Below are positions 22,884 to 30,030 of a DNA stretch of 33,139 nucleotides, in pieces (positions within the stretch are counted from its first letter, which is position 1; every line of letters starts with the position of its first letter). The translations under genes were made by a program, and so were the position numbers. This stretch comes from Nitriliruptorales bacterium (GTDB taxonomy: Bacteria > Actinomycetota > Nitriliruptoria > Euzebyales > Egibacteraceae): contig WHTG01000010.1 in assembly GCA_009377835.1 (NCBI GenBank), positions 1 through 33,139 on the forward strand, written 5' to 3'. A model generated the notes under the pieces. It searched no databases and had not been told where the DNA came from. It saw only the letters and a list, made by a program, of their open reading frames with translations.

Positions 22884-23883
22884 ACGGCGGCTCCGTGGCG
22901 GCCGGAGGTTGTGGCGTCACCTGCTGCGTCATGATGTCCAGGTCGTACGCCTCCGCTCGGATCCTGCTGTCGAAGTACAGCAGGGTCGCAGCGTTGATCA
23001 CCAGCGGGGTGGTCAGCAGGCCCAGGACGATCGACCCCAGGAAGGCCCCGACGATGGCGCCGCTCGCGCCCAGGGGCGCCCCCAAAAGCGCGAACCCGCC
23101 GATCAGGACGGCTGACACGACCATCAGGATGATCATGATCAACAGCCAGGTCCCCAGCAGCCGCCAGAACCGGCTGCGCACCAGGTTCCAGGAGCGACCA
23201 AGCGCCGCGCCGGGCCCGATCCGTTCAACGATCATCGCGGGTAGCGAGAAGCTCATGAGCTTGACGAACATCCACGCACAGAACGCCGCAGCAGCGAGCA
23301 CCGCCACAACGACGGCCGTCACGGCCGCCGCGGCCCCCGTCGCTGCCGCCGCCGCGCCCGCGACGCCGACGACCAGCGCCGCCGCCAGCACGATCCCGAT
23401 GGAGACGAGAAAGTACAGCACCATCAACCCGAGCAGCGCCCAGTACCGCTGCAACGTCGAGCGCCACACACCCGCGACGGTCGGCGTCCCACCCTGGTAC
23501 GCCCCCGCCGCGATGTGGGTGGCCAGACCCCAGGAGATCGGGGTCACGACGAAGATCGACAGGAGTTGCACCACCGCATAACCGACACCGATCGTGGCCG
23601 GCATATCCGTGGGTCCGGGACCGGGATCCGCCGGGTCCCGGATCAGGTTGACCCACATATCCAGGCCGCCCATCGCCTCGGTCGTCACCCACCCCGCCAC
23701 CGCGTTGAACGGGATGACGAGGACGCCGAGCGCCACCAGGTACACCCGCCAGTTCGAGATCAGCAGGCGGAACATCCCGTCAAGTGCGTCACCCAGCGTC
23801 AGCGGGGTGTGCTGCCGTGCCGCCGCCTGTGCCGCGGACCAGGTGCTTCCTTGCGTTTCAACTCCGCTGCCCCATGCATCCAT
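22876..23883 (-). CDS. Polytopic membrane protein, glycerophosphodiester-phosphodiesterase membrane-domain type
   Basis: 335 residues with about six helices: 51-66 (LVALGVLVIPFNAVAGW), about 100-122, 145-172, 175-205 (an alanine/valine-rich run), 240-265 and 273-300. The N-terminal sequence HTPLTLGDALDGMFRLLISNWR and the central LPAMIVERIGPGAALGRSWNLVRSRFWRLLGTWLL match the membrane domain seen in proteins annotated as glycerophosphoryl diester phosphodiesterase membrane-domain. No catalytic phosphodiesterase domain is present. It is first in the DUF4129-DUF4350-MoxR-DUF58 operon. The ATG at 23883 follows GAGGGGG. A TATCCT hexamer at 23915-23910 is a likely -10. Confidence 0.82.
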   Translation of the reverse strand: MDAWGSGVETQGSTWSAAQAAARQHTPLTLGDALDGMFRLLISNWRVYLVALGVLVIPFNAVAGWVTTEAMGGLDMWVNLIRDPADPGPGPTDMPATIGVGYAVVQLLSIFVVTPISWGLATHIAAGAYQGGTPTVAGVWRSTLQRYWALLGLMVLYFLVSIGIVLAAALVVGVAGAAAAATGAAAAVTAVVVAVLAAAAFCAWMFVKLMSFSLPAMIVERIGPGAALGRSWNLVRSRFWRLLGTWLLIMIILMVVSAVLIGGFALLGAPLGASGAIVGAFLGSIVLGLLTTPLVINAATLLYFDSRIRAEAYDLDIMTQQVTPQPPAATEPPFG

Positions 23884-23909
23884 GTGGCCCCCTCTGCGAG
23901 AGATTCAGC

Positions 23910-23915
23910 AGGATA
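23910..23915 (-). promoter_or_regulatory. -10 hexamer TATCCT for the membrane protein-DUF4129-DUF4350-MoxR-DUF58 operon
   Basis: Read on the minus strand, TATCCT would start transcription near 23902, leaving a short leader with a GAGGGGG ribosome binding site before the ATG at 23883. The hexamer lies just downstream of the stop of the preceding gene (23924). Confidence 0.4.
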
Positions 23916-23923
23916 GCGTCGGT

Positions 23924-24382
23924 TCAGCCGATGTTGTCGCTGTGCGGTGAATCCAGATCCGCAAGCGCCGCTTCCGCCCGCAACGCCTCGGCGTCTGCTC
24001 CCTCACGGGTCGCGGGTGGTCGTCGCGACGAGAAATCGACGTGGCCGCGCACGTCGTTGGGGGCCCTGTCCAGGGTCTCGTCGCGCGGTCCCATCCCGTG
24101 ACGAAGAGCCGCCCGTTGCCGTGCCCGCGCGACAACGTCCGGTGGCGCAAGCGAGAGCAGGTCGGCATACGCGCTGTTCAGCGCCTCGAAGTGCGCCTCG
24201 ACCGTGGCCGGGTCGTAGCCCAGGTGTGCCAGGGGAAAGGCCGTGCGGCCGACATCACCGGGGTCGGGGAGCATGCCCCACGAAGGCCGGATCACCTCTC
24301 GCTGCTCCACCGGCTCGTCGCGGTAGTAGGCAAGGAGCACGACGACGAGGCCGAGCAGGCTGGCGGTAATCGCGACGACCAT
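23924..24382 (-). CDS. Membrane-anchored protein with a DivIVA-like motif
   Basis: 152 residues from an ATG at 24382. One N-terminal helix (1-20, VVAITASLLGLVVVLLAYY) anchors the protein. Residues about 50-70 read AFPLAHLGYDPATVEAHFEAL, which fits the DivIVA-type pattern F....GYD...V...... seen at the start of cell-pole and septum scaffold proteins. The remainder is hydrophilic, charged and low in complexity (FSSRRPPATREGADAEALRAEAALADLD). Function is unknown; a place in envelope growth or division is an inference from the motif. It is divergent from the FolP2-like gene, only 25 bp away, and both appear leaderless. A longer frame from 24481 would run inside the FolP2-like gene. Confidence 0.7.
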   Translation of the reverse strand: MVVAITASLLGLVVVLLAYYRDEPVEQREVIRPSWGMLPDPGDVGRTAFPLAHLGYDPATVEAHFEALNSAYADLLSLAPPDVVARARQRAALRHGMGPRDETLDRAPNDVRGHVDFSSRRPPATREGADAEALRAEAALADLDSPHSDNIG

Positions 24383-24389
24383 GGGGCGA

Positions 24390-24399
24390 ACTTTACGAT
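24390..24399. promoter_or_regulatory. Bidirectional promoter with overlapping -10 hexamers
   Basis: On the minus strand TAAAGT (24395-24390) is followed by 7 nt and the ATG at 24382. On the plus strand TACGAT (24394-24399) is followed by 8 nt and the ATG at 24408. The two hexamers share the TA at 24394-24395. The whole gap is 25 bp, so each promoter's -35 region must lie inside the other gene. Confidence 0.55.
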
Positions 24400-24407
24400 G
24401 TCCGCCC

Positions 24408-25277
24408 ATGCATCTGTCGCTGAGGACACGCTCCTTCGACCTCGACCGGACTGTGGCCCTGATGGCGATCGTCAACCGCACACCGGATTCCTTCTACGAC
24501 CGGGGTCGCACTTTCGACCTGTCCGCGGCGGTGGACGCTGCGCTGGAGCATGTGGCGCAGGGTGCGCACATCATCGATGTCGGCGGCGTGAAGGCAGGCC
24601 CCGGTGCCGAGGTGACGCCGGAGATGGAACGCGAACGCATCCTCCCGTTCGTCGAGGCCTTCCGGCGCGTGAGCGACGCCCCGCTGTCGGTGGACACGTA
24701 CCGGGCGGCGGTTGCGGCAGCGGCGTTGGACGCCGGCGCGGACATCGTCAACGACGTCTCGGGCATGGTCGAACCGGAGATCGCCGACGTCGTAGCCGCC
24801 CGCCCGGGTACGGTGTTGGTCGTGATGCATACGGGCGGGCCGCCGCGCACGCGGCCCTTCCGCCCGACGTACACCCCGGATGTGACGACCGTCGCCGTGG
24901 AGGCGTGCCGGCGCCTCGCCCGGGAGGCACAGCGCCGCGGTGTGCCAGCCGGTGGCATCGTCGTGGATCCTGGCCACGACTTCGGCAAGAACACCCTGCA
25001 CTCGCTGGAGTTGACCCGCGAGCTGCCACAGTTCTGCGCGCTGGGCTATCCCGTCCTCGTGGCGCTGAGCAACAAGGAATTCCTCGGCGAGACGCTCGGG
25101 GGGCTCGGCGTGGACCAGCGGGTCGAAGCCTCGCTTGCCGCCGTCGTCACCTCGGTCATGCTCGGCGCGCGAATCGTGCGCGTGCACAATACCCAGGCCA
25201 TGGCTCGCGCGGTCCGCACTCTGGAGGCCATCCTCGGCTGGCGCCAGCCCGGCATGACGGCCCGCGGACTTGAGTAA
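24408..25277 (+). CDS. Dihydropteroate synthase paralogue, FolP2-like
   Basis: 289 residues with the TIM-barrel layout of DHPS: MAIVNRTPDSFYDRG (19-33), DVGGVKAGPG (57-66), SVDT (94-97), NDVSG (115-119), DPGHDFGKNT (187-196), LSNKEFLGE (220-228) and RVHNT (258-262). Compared with true DHPS, the pABA/pterin loop normally reading DxGGESTRPG lacks ESTR, the SRK motif is SNK, and RVHDV is RVHNT. These differences match the mycobacterial FolP2 type, which was reported not to replace FolP1 as DHPS. Its true substrate is unknown. The ATG at 24408 has a -10 hexamer 8 nt upstream. The next gene begins 129 bp after the stop. Confidence 0.82.
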   Translation: MHLSLRTRSFDLDRTVALMAIVNRTPDSFYDRGRTFDLSAAVDAALEHVAQGAHIIDVGGVKAGPGAEVTPEMERERILPFVEAFRRVSDAPLSVDTYRAAVAAAALDAGADIVNDVSGMVEPEIADVVAARPGTVLVVMHTGGPPRTRPFRPTYTPDVTTVAVEACRRLAREAQRRGVPAGGIVVDPGHDFGKNTLHSLELTRELPQFCALGYPVLVALSNKEFLGETLGGLGVDQRVEASLAAVVTSVMLGARIVRVHNTQAMARAVRTLEAILGWRQPGMTARGLE

Positions 25278-25369
25278 CACGAGTTCGCGTTCGTGCGCCC
25301 ACGGATCACGAGCGACAACGAGAGCGTCCCCAGCCCGCGTCGAACGGTTGGTCCGTGCACGTCCGCGGT

Positions 25370-25375
25370 TAGGCT
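25370..25375 (+). promoter_or_regulatory. -10 hexamer TAGGCT for the ferredoxin-hppD pair
   Basis: TAGGCT predicts a transcript start near 25383. The resulting leader of about 24 nt carries AAAGGAG (25391-25397), an ideal ribosome binding site 9 nt before the ATG at 25407. Confidence 0.45.
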
Positions 25376-25406
25376 AGGCCGTGGCCCGTCAAAGGAGACC
25401 GCCGCG

Positions 25407-25745
25407 ATGCCGATGCCAGACAAGTTCGCGTTCGTGTGCATCAACCAGCGCGATCCGGCGCACGCGCGGCCCAGCTGTATCCACAACGGCGCCGGCGATG
25501 TGTTCAACGCGCTGCGTGAGGAGCAGGGCCGCCGTCTCGCCACCGGCGTCAAGATCGTCGCCGGCGGCTGTCTGGAAGCCTGCATGGTCGGCCCGGTGAT
25601 GGTCGTGTACCCCGACAACGTCTGGTACGGCGGCGTCACGGAGGACGACGTACCCGCGGTCATGGACCACCTCGAGGGTGGCCCTGTCGTCGATTACCTG
25701 CGGATCGGCGACGCCGAGTTCGACCTGCGGCCACCGGCCGAGTGA
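25407..25745 (+). CDS. Thioredoxin-fold [2Fe-2S] ferredoxin-like protein
   Basis: 112 residues. Four cysteines, Cys11, Cys24, Cys55 and Cys59, fit the C-x12-C ... C-x3-C pattern of the (2Fe-2S) thioredoxin-like ferredoxins, with family context FVCINQRD, SCIHNGAG and AGGCLEACMVGP. The C-terminal YPDNVWYGGVTEDDVPAVMDHL is also typical. It is a soluble small electron carrier or cluster protein. The ATG at 25407 follows AAAGGAG. hppD starts 15 bp after the stop, so the two are one operon. A paired role is not obvious, because 4-HPPD takes its electrons from its own substrate. It might serve another oxygenase, or the FolP2-like protein upstream. Confidence 0.85.
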   Translation: MPMPDKFAFVCINQRDPAHARPSCIHNGAGDVFNALREEQGRRLATGVKIVAGGCLEACMVGPVMVVYPDNVWYGGVTEDDVPAVMDHLEGGPVVDYLRIGDAEFDLRPPAE

Positions 25746-25760
25746 GGAGATGTCCCAGTC

Positions 25761-26897
25761 ATGCCCGACCTGATGCCCCTGCAGGGATACCACCATCTCG
25801 AGTTCTACGTCGGCAACGCCAAGCAGGCGGCGCACTACTACTGCACGGCTTTCGGGTTCACCCCGGTCGCGTACGCCGGCCCGGAGACCGGTATTCGGGA
25901 CCGTGCCTCATGGGTGCTGGCGCAGGGGGAGATCCGCTTCGTCGTCACAGCGGGATTGGGGCCGGAGTCGCAGATCGTGCAGCACCAGACGCTCCACGGC
26001 GACGGTGTGAGGACGGTGTCCTTCGCCGTACCGGACGCCGAGCATGCCTTCGCCGTCGCGGTCGAACGCGGCGCGACCGCCGCATTCGAGCCGCGGGTGA
26101 CCGAGGACGACACGGGAAAGGCCGTCATCTCCGGGATCTGCGCGTACGGCGAGACGCTGCACACCTTCGTGGACGCCTCGAACTACTCGGGTGCATTCCT
26201 CCCGGGCTACCAGGCGCTGGAGAGGGCACCCGCCGCGGGCACCGGAACGAAGACGCCGCTGTACGCCGCGGCCGGTGAGGACGTCGGCCTGAAGCTGGTC
26301 GACCACATCGTCGCGAACGTCGAGTTGGGCAGGATGAACGACTGGGTCGACTTCTACGCCAACATCATGGGGTTCCGGCAGCTGGTCCACTACGACGACA
26401 AGGCCATATCCACCGAATACTCCGCCCTCATGAGCAAGGTGCTGTGGGACGGTGAAGGTCGCATCAAGTTGCCGATCAACGAGCCGGCGAAGGGCAAGCG
26501 CAAGTCACAGATCGAGGAGTATCTGGACTTCTACCGCTCCCCCGGGGTGCAGCACATGGCGCTGGCGACCGACGACATCGTCGCGACTGTCAAGGCTCTG
26601 CGCGCGAACGGGGTGCGGTTCATGCGGGTGCCCGACACCTACTACGAGGAGCAGCGTGAGAAGCTGGACTGGTCGACCATCGACGAGGATCTCGCGGCCC
26701 TGCGGGAACAGAACATCCTCATCGACACGGACGACGAGGGGTATCTTCTGCAGATCTTCACCGAGCCGGTCCAAGACCGGCCGACTGTGTTCTACGAGGT
26801 GATCGAACGGCACGGCTCGAAGGGGTTCGGCGAGGGCAACTTCAAGGCCCTCTTCGAGGCCATCGAGCGCGAACAGGAGTTGCGCGGCAACCTGTAG
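25761..26897 (+). CDS. hppD: 4-hydroxyphenylpyruvate dioxygenase
   Basis: 378 residues, the usual bacterial length, made of two VOC-fold halves. The iron ligands are His182 (VDHIVANV), His265 (VQHMALATDDI) and Glu346 (FYEVIER), spaced as in the family. Other matches are NAKQAAHYYCTAFGF near 19-33, SGAFLPGY and the C-terminal FGEGNFKALFEAIEREQ. It turns 4-hydroxyphenylpyruvate into homogentisate with O2, the first ring-modifying step of tyrosine breakdown. Hydroxymandelate synthase is a close relative but usually differs near the C-terminal helix. GAGGAG lies 12 nt before the ATG at 25761, which is rather far; an in-frame ATG at 25773 is an alternative. No homogentisate dioxygenase gene is in the window. 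Confidence 0.93.
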   Translation: MPDLMPLQGYHHLEFYVGNAKQAAHYYCTAFGFTPVAYAGPETGIRDRASWVLAQGEIRFVVTAGLGPESQIVQHQTLHGDGVRTVSFAVPDAEHAFAVAVERGATAAFEPRVTEDDTGKAVISGICAYGETLHTFVDASNYSGAFLPGYQALERAPAAGTGTKTPLYAAAGEDVGLKLVDHIVANVELGRMNDWVDFYANIMGFRQLVHYDDKAISTEYSALMSKVLWDGEGRIKLPINEPAKGKRKSQIEEYLDFYRSPGVQHMALATDDIVATVKALRANGVRFMRVPDTYYEEQREKLDWSTIDEDLAALREQNILIDTDDEGYLLQIFTEPVQDRPTVFYEVIERHGSKGFGEGNFKALFEAIEREQELRGNL

Positions 26898-26970
26898 CCC
26901 ACGTGCGGCTCTCGCCACCGCCGGTGCCCCGACCCGCCGAATCCGGTCTCGACCGCCGGGGCGGCTGCCG

Positions 26971-26976
26971 GTAGCC
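26971..26976 (+). promoter_or_regulatory. -10 hexamer TAGCCT for the deaminase gene
   Basis: TAGCCT predicts a start near 26984 in the 140-bp gap after hppD. The leader of about 54 nt holds GAGGAAAGG (27022-27030), placed 7 nt before the GTG at 27038. Confidence 0.35.
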
Positions 26977-27037
26977 TCCGGGCTCGTCCACCGGTGTCCG
27001 CCGCTTCCCCGGACTTCTTGCGAGGAAAGGCCGCGCC

Positions 27038-27565
27038 GTGTCCGACCACCCCTACCAACCCAGTGGTGGGCGGCAGAGCTGGGACGAGTACTTCCTGTCG
27101 CTGTCGAACGCGACAGCGACGCGGTCGAACTGCAGTCGCCGCAAGGTCGGGGCGGTCGTGGTGCAGCAGCGCCACATCCGCTCGACCGGCTACAACGGAC
27201 CGCCGTCGGGGTACGGTCACTGCGACGCCGGCGCGTGCCCCAGGGCGCAGACAGAGTCGGCGATGTCGTTCGGCTACGACAACTGCGTCGCGCTGCACGC
27301 CGAGGCGAACGCATTGCTGTTCGCGTCGCCACAGGATCGCGACGGCGCCACCCTCTACACGTCCGCTGCCCCGTGCTTCTCGTGCGCGAAGCTGATCGCC
27401 AACTCCGGAATCGCCGAGGTCGTCGCGAGCGGCGGCCGGTACGACGGTTGGGAGGACACGCGCCGCTTCCTACTCGACTGCAAGGTACGGGTGCGGCTGC
27501 TCGACGGCCATGAGCATGCTGTCTCGCTGCCGTTGCACACCCGGGATCCGGCCGGGGCGCGCTGA
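27038..27565 (+). CDS. dCMP-deaminase-type cytidine/deoxycytidylate deaminase
   Basis: 175 residues. The zinc site is His87 and Glu89 in HAEAN together with Cys113 and Cys116 in PCFSC. The N-terminal stretch WDEYFLSLSNATATRSNCSRRKVGAVVV and the loop GYNGPPSGYGHCD are characteristic of the dCMP deaminase/ComEB group. Likely reaction is dCMP to dUMP plus ammonia, feeding thymidylate synthesis. Other zinc deaminases of the same fold cannot be fully excluded. The GTG at 27038 has GAGGAAAGG 7 nt upstream. It converges on the phosphomutase gene with a 6-bp gap. Confidence 0.88.
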   Translation: MSDHPYQPSGGRQSWDEYFLSLSNATATRSNCSRRKVGAVVVQQRHIRSTGYNGPPSGYGHCDAGACPRAQTESAMSFGYDNCVALHAEANALLFASPQDRDGATLYTSAAPCFSCAKLIANSGIAEVVASGGRYDGWEDTRRFLLDCKVRVRLLDGHEHAVSLPLHTRDPAGAR

Positions 27566-27571
27566 CCGCGG

Positions 27572-29266
27572 TCAGATCCCGACGGCCGAGAGCAGGGCCG
27601 TGACCAGTTCGTCGAGGCGCTGCCGCCCCCGTTCGTGGGCGACGAGGACGGCCTCGCCTGTGCCGACGGTTTCGATCACCTCGGCGTAGAACTTCAGCAG
27701 GGGCTCGGTTCCGCTGGGGCGCACCTGTAGGCGCGATCCGTCGGCGAGCAGCAGACCGACCAGGTCGGTGGGGGGCGTGGTCAGCGTCTCGCCCGTTCCG
27801 TCGCTGCGGCGCGTCGTGCCCGCCGCGTAATCGGCGACGGCCACCACGTCAACTCCGGCAACCTGATCCGGCGGCGACGAGCGCAGGCGTTCCAAGGTCG
27901 TCACGACCAGCGCGGCACCTTCGTCGCCCTCGAGGCGGATGTTGCGTCCACCTGTGACGTGCGCGCCGTGTCGGCGCGCGAGGTCGTCGAGCACATCGGT
28001 CAGCGACTGTTCCTTCTCGCGCAGGCTTGCCGCCATGTCGCTGAGCACCAGGGCTGCCGAGATCCCGTCCTTGTCAAGGACGGCGGTGCCGCACATCGCG
28101 CCCAGCGCCTGCTCGTACGCGAGAACCATCCGCTCACCGCGTTGGTCTGCCTCCAGGGCCGCACGCGCAAGCCATTTGAACCCGGTCAGCGTCTCGACGT
28201 ACCCGACGTGGCGTTCGTGGGCGATCGCGGCCAGCAGTCGCGACGAAACGACGGTTGTGCCCACGAGGCGCCCGTCGTCATCGGGCCCGTTCGTCAGCAG
28301 CCACTCGGCAAGCAGGCACCCGATCTCGTCGCCGTTCAACGCCCGCCATCGGCCCTCGTACACCGCGGCCGCGATCCGGTCCCCGTCCGGGTCGTGCGCC
28401 AGGATCAGATCCGCGTCGACCTCGTCCGCAGTTTCGAATGCAAGGTCGAGCGCGCCAGGCTCCTCGGGATTCGGGAACGACACCGTCGGGAAGTCCGGAT
28501 CCGGGTCCGCCTGGGCTGCGACGATCGTTACATCGGAGAATCCCGCACGGTCGAAGACCGTGTGCATCAACTGCCCCGCGACACCGTGCATCGGGGTGTA
28601 GACGATCCGCAGGCGGGTCGCGCCGCCGGTTGCCAGGGGCAGGATCGCGTCGCAATAGCGATCCACGATCGTCGGGTCCACTTCGCTGATGCCCTCGTCG
28701 GCCATGGGCACGTCGGCGTCGGCCGCGACCGCATCGATGGCTGCGCTGATCTCGGCGTCCAGCGGCGGGAGGATCTGAGCGCCGTCGGACCAGTAGACCT
28801 TGTAGCCGTTGTCAGCCGCGGGATTATGGCTTGCCGTGATCTGGACGCCCGCGGCTGCGCCCAGGTCGCGGACGGCGAAGGCGACGAGGGGCGTCGGCGT
28901 GGTCCCCGGCAGGCAGTGCACCGGGATTCCAGCCGCGGCCAGGACCGCAGCGGCATCCCGCGCGAACACAGCAGACTTGTGGCGAGCGTCGTGTCCTACC
29001 ACCACGCCACGTTGACTGTCCACGTCACCTTCGAGCAGGCGCGCCGCCAGACCCGCGGTCACACGCCGCACCACCATGCGGTTGAACTGCGCCGGCCCCG
29101 CGCCCATGGGACCACGGATGCCGGCGGTTCCGAACTCCAGGCGGACACCGAACCGGGCGCGGAGGCCGTCGACGTCGCCGGCGTCGAGCAGCGCCTGCAG
29201 CTCGGCACGGGTATCGGGATCGGGGTCGGCGTCCAGCCAGCGCCGAGCGTCCTCAACGATGTCCAC
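27572..29266 (-). CDS. Phosphoglucomutase/phosphomannomutase
   Basis: 564 residues, the longer PgcA/ManB-type alpha-D-phosphohexomutase. The phosphoserine is Ser146 in TASHNPA; the metal loop is DPDGDR with Asp292, Asp294 and Asp296; sugar-binding EQALG and the phosphate-binding RPSGTEP near the C-terminus are present. It interconverts hexose 1- and 6-phosphates, feeding cell wall and glycogen precursors. The GTG at 29266 is preceded by GGAGG with 7 nt spacing, and a TACTCT hexamer (29300-29295) is a likely -10. The frame stays open upstream to 29665 over the HAD gene, which is a shadow. It diverges from the HAD phosphatase with a 126-bp gap. Confidence 0.93.
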   Translation of the reverse strand: MDIVEDARRWLDADPDPDTRAELQALLDAGDVDGLRARFGVRLEFGTAGIRGPMGAGPAQFNRMVVRRVTAGLAARLLEGDVDSQRGVVVGHDARHKSAVFARDAAAVLAAAGIPVHCLPGTTPTPLVAFAVRDLGAAAGVQITASHNPAADNGYKVYWSDGAQILPPLDAEISAAIDAVAADADVPMADEGISEVDPTIVDRYCDAILPLATGGATRLRIVYTPMHGVAGQLMHTVFDRAGFSDVTIVAAQADPDPDFPTVSFPNPEEPGALDLAFETADEVDADLILAHDPDGDRIAAAVYEGRWRALNGDEIGCLLAEWLLTNGPDDDGRLVGTTVVSSRLLAAIAHERHVGYVETLTGFKWLARAALEADQRGERMVLAYEQALGAMCGTAVLDKDGISAALVLSDMAASLREKEQSLTDVLDDLARRHGAHVTGGRNIRLEGDEGAALVVTTLERLRSSPPDQVAGVDVVAVADYAAGTTRRSDGTGETLTTPPTDLVGLLLADGSRLQVRPSGTEPLLKFYAEVIETVGTGEAVLVAHERGRQRLDELVTALLSAVGI

Positions 29267-29294
29267 GTTCAATCCTCCGATCGGTGCGCGGCGC

Positions 29295-29300
29295 AGAGTA
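29295..29300 (-). promoter_or_regulatory. -10 hexamer TACTCT for the phosphomutase
   Basis: TACTCT on the minus strand would start transcription near 29287, giving a leader of about 20 nt that contains the GGAGG ribosome binding site. Confidence 0.4.
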
Positions 29301-29392
29301 CCGGGGCATGGAAGCGCTGCAGCGCGCGACGACAATGCGAGAGTCGTGAGGGGAGCCGTTAGCCCTCGTCGCCAATTGGGCAGACCGGCGGC

Positions 29393-30028
29393 ATGACCGC
29401 TCCGACGCCTTCTGTCCTGCTCGACCTCGACGGCACGCTGGTCGATTCCGTGTTCCTCCATGTCGTGACGTGGCACCATGCGTTGAAGGACGCGGGCCGC
29501 GGCGTGCCGATGTGGCGCATCCACGAGGGCATCGGCATGGGCGGCGAACGGCTCGTCCCGTGGCTGCTGGGCGAGCACGTCGACGAGGCGGACGATCTCA
29601 CAGACGCGCACAGGAAGCTGTTCCTGGAGCGTGCGGAGGATCTCGTGCCCACGCCCGGGGCTCACGCGCTGCTGGCGGACCTGCGTCTTCGTGAGGTCCC
29701 TTTCATCGTCGCAACCTCGGCCGGCGGGGAGATCGCGGAGGCGTTGCTGGGTGCCCTGGGAAACCCCGAGGTCGACGTGTTCAACGCCGACAACGTCGGT
29801 TCCCCGAAGCCGGCCCCGGATCTGCTGGCGGCGGCGATGGAGAAACTCGGCACCGCCGGCGACGACGTGACGCTGGTCGGCGACAGCCCGTGGGACGCGG
29901 AGGCCGCGCAGCGCCTGGGCGTGCGGATGCTTGCCGTGCGTTGTGGCGGGTTCGGTGACGACCGACTGCTGGACGCTGGCGCCGCGGCCGTGGTCGACGA
30001 CCCGCGTGCCCTGGTCGGCCGGTTGTGA
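29393..30028 (+). CDS. HAD-family phosphatase (phosphoglycolate phosphatase-like)
   Basis: 211 residues. Catalytic motif DLDGTLVDS has Asp11 and Asp13; motif II is in FIVATSAG; the lysine is in GSPKPAPD; and motif IV is LVGDSPWD. A helical cap domain lies between residues 16 and 80 (subclass IA). It belongs with phosphoglycolate phosphatase, beta-phosphoglucomutase and similar sugar phosphatases; the substrate cannot be told from the sequence. Its divergent neighbour is a hexose phosphomutase, so a sugar phosphate is a reasonable guess. The ATG at 29393 has no strong ribosome binding site and no clear -10 at 7 nt. It converges on threonine synthase with a 2-bp gap. Confidence 0.88.
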   Translation: MTAPTPSVLLDLDGTLVDSVFLHVVTWHHALKDAGRGVPMWRIHEGIGMGGERLVPWLLGEHVDEADDLTDAHRKLFLERAEDLVPTPGAHALLADLRLREVPFIVATSAGGEIAEALLGALGNPEVDVFNADNVGSPKPAPDLLAAAMEKLGTAGDDVTLVGDSPWDAEAAQRLGVRMLAVRCGGFGDDRLLDAGAAAVVDDPRALVGRL

Positions 30029-30030
30029 GG

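Noticed and set aside
27959-29362. 467-codon ORF antisense to the phosphomutase
   Set aside because: It has biased composition and lies opposite an enzyme with intact active-site motifs.
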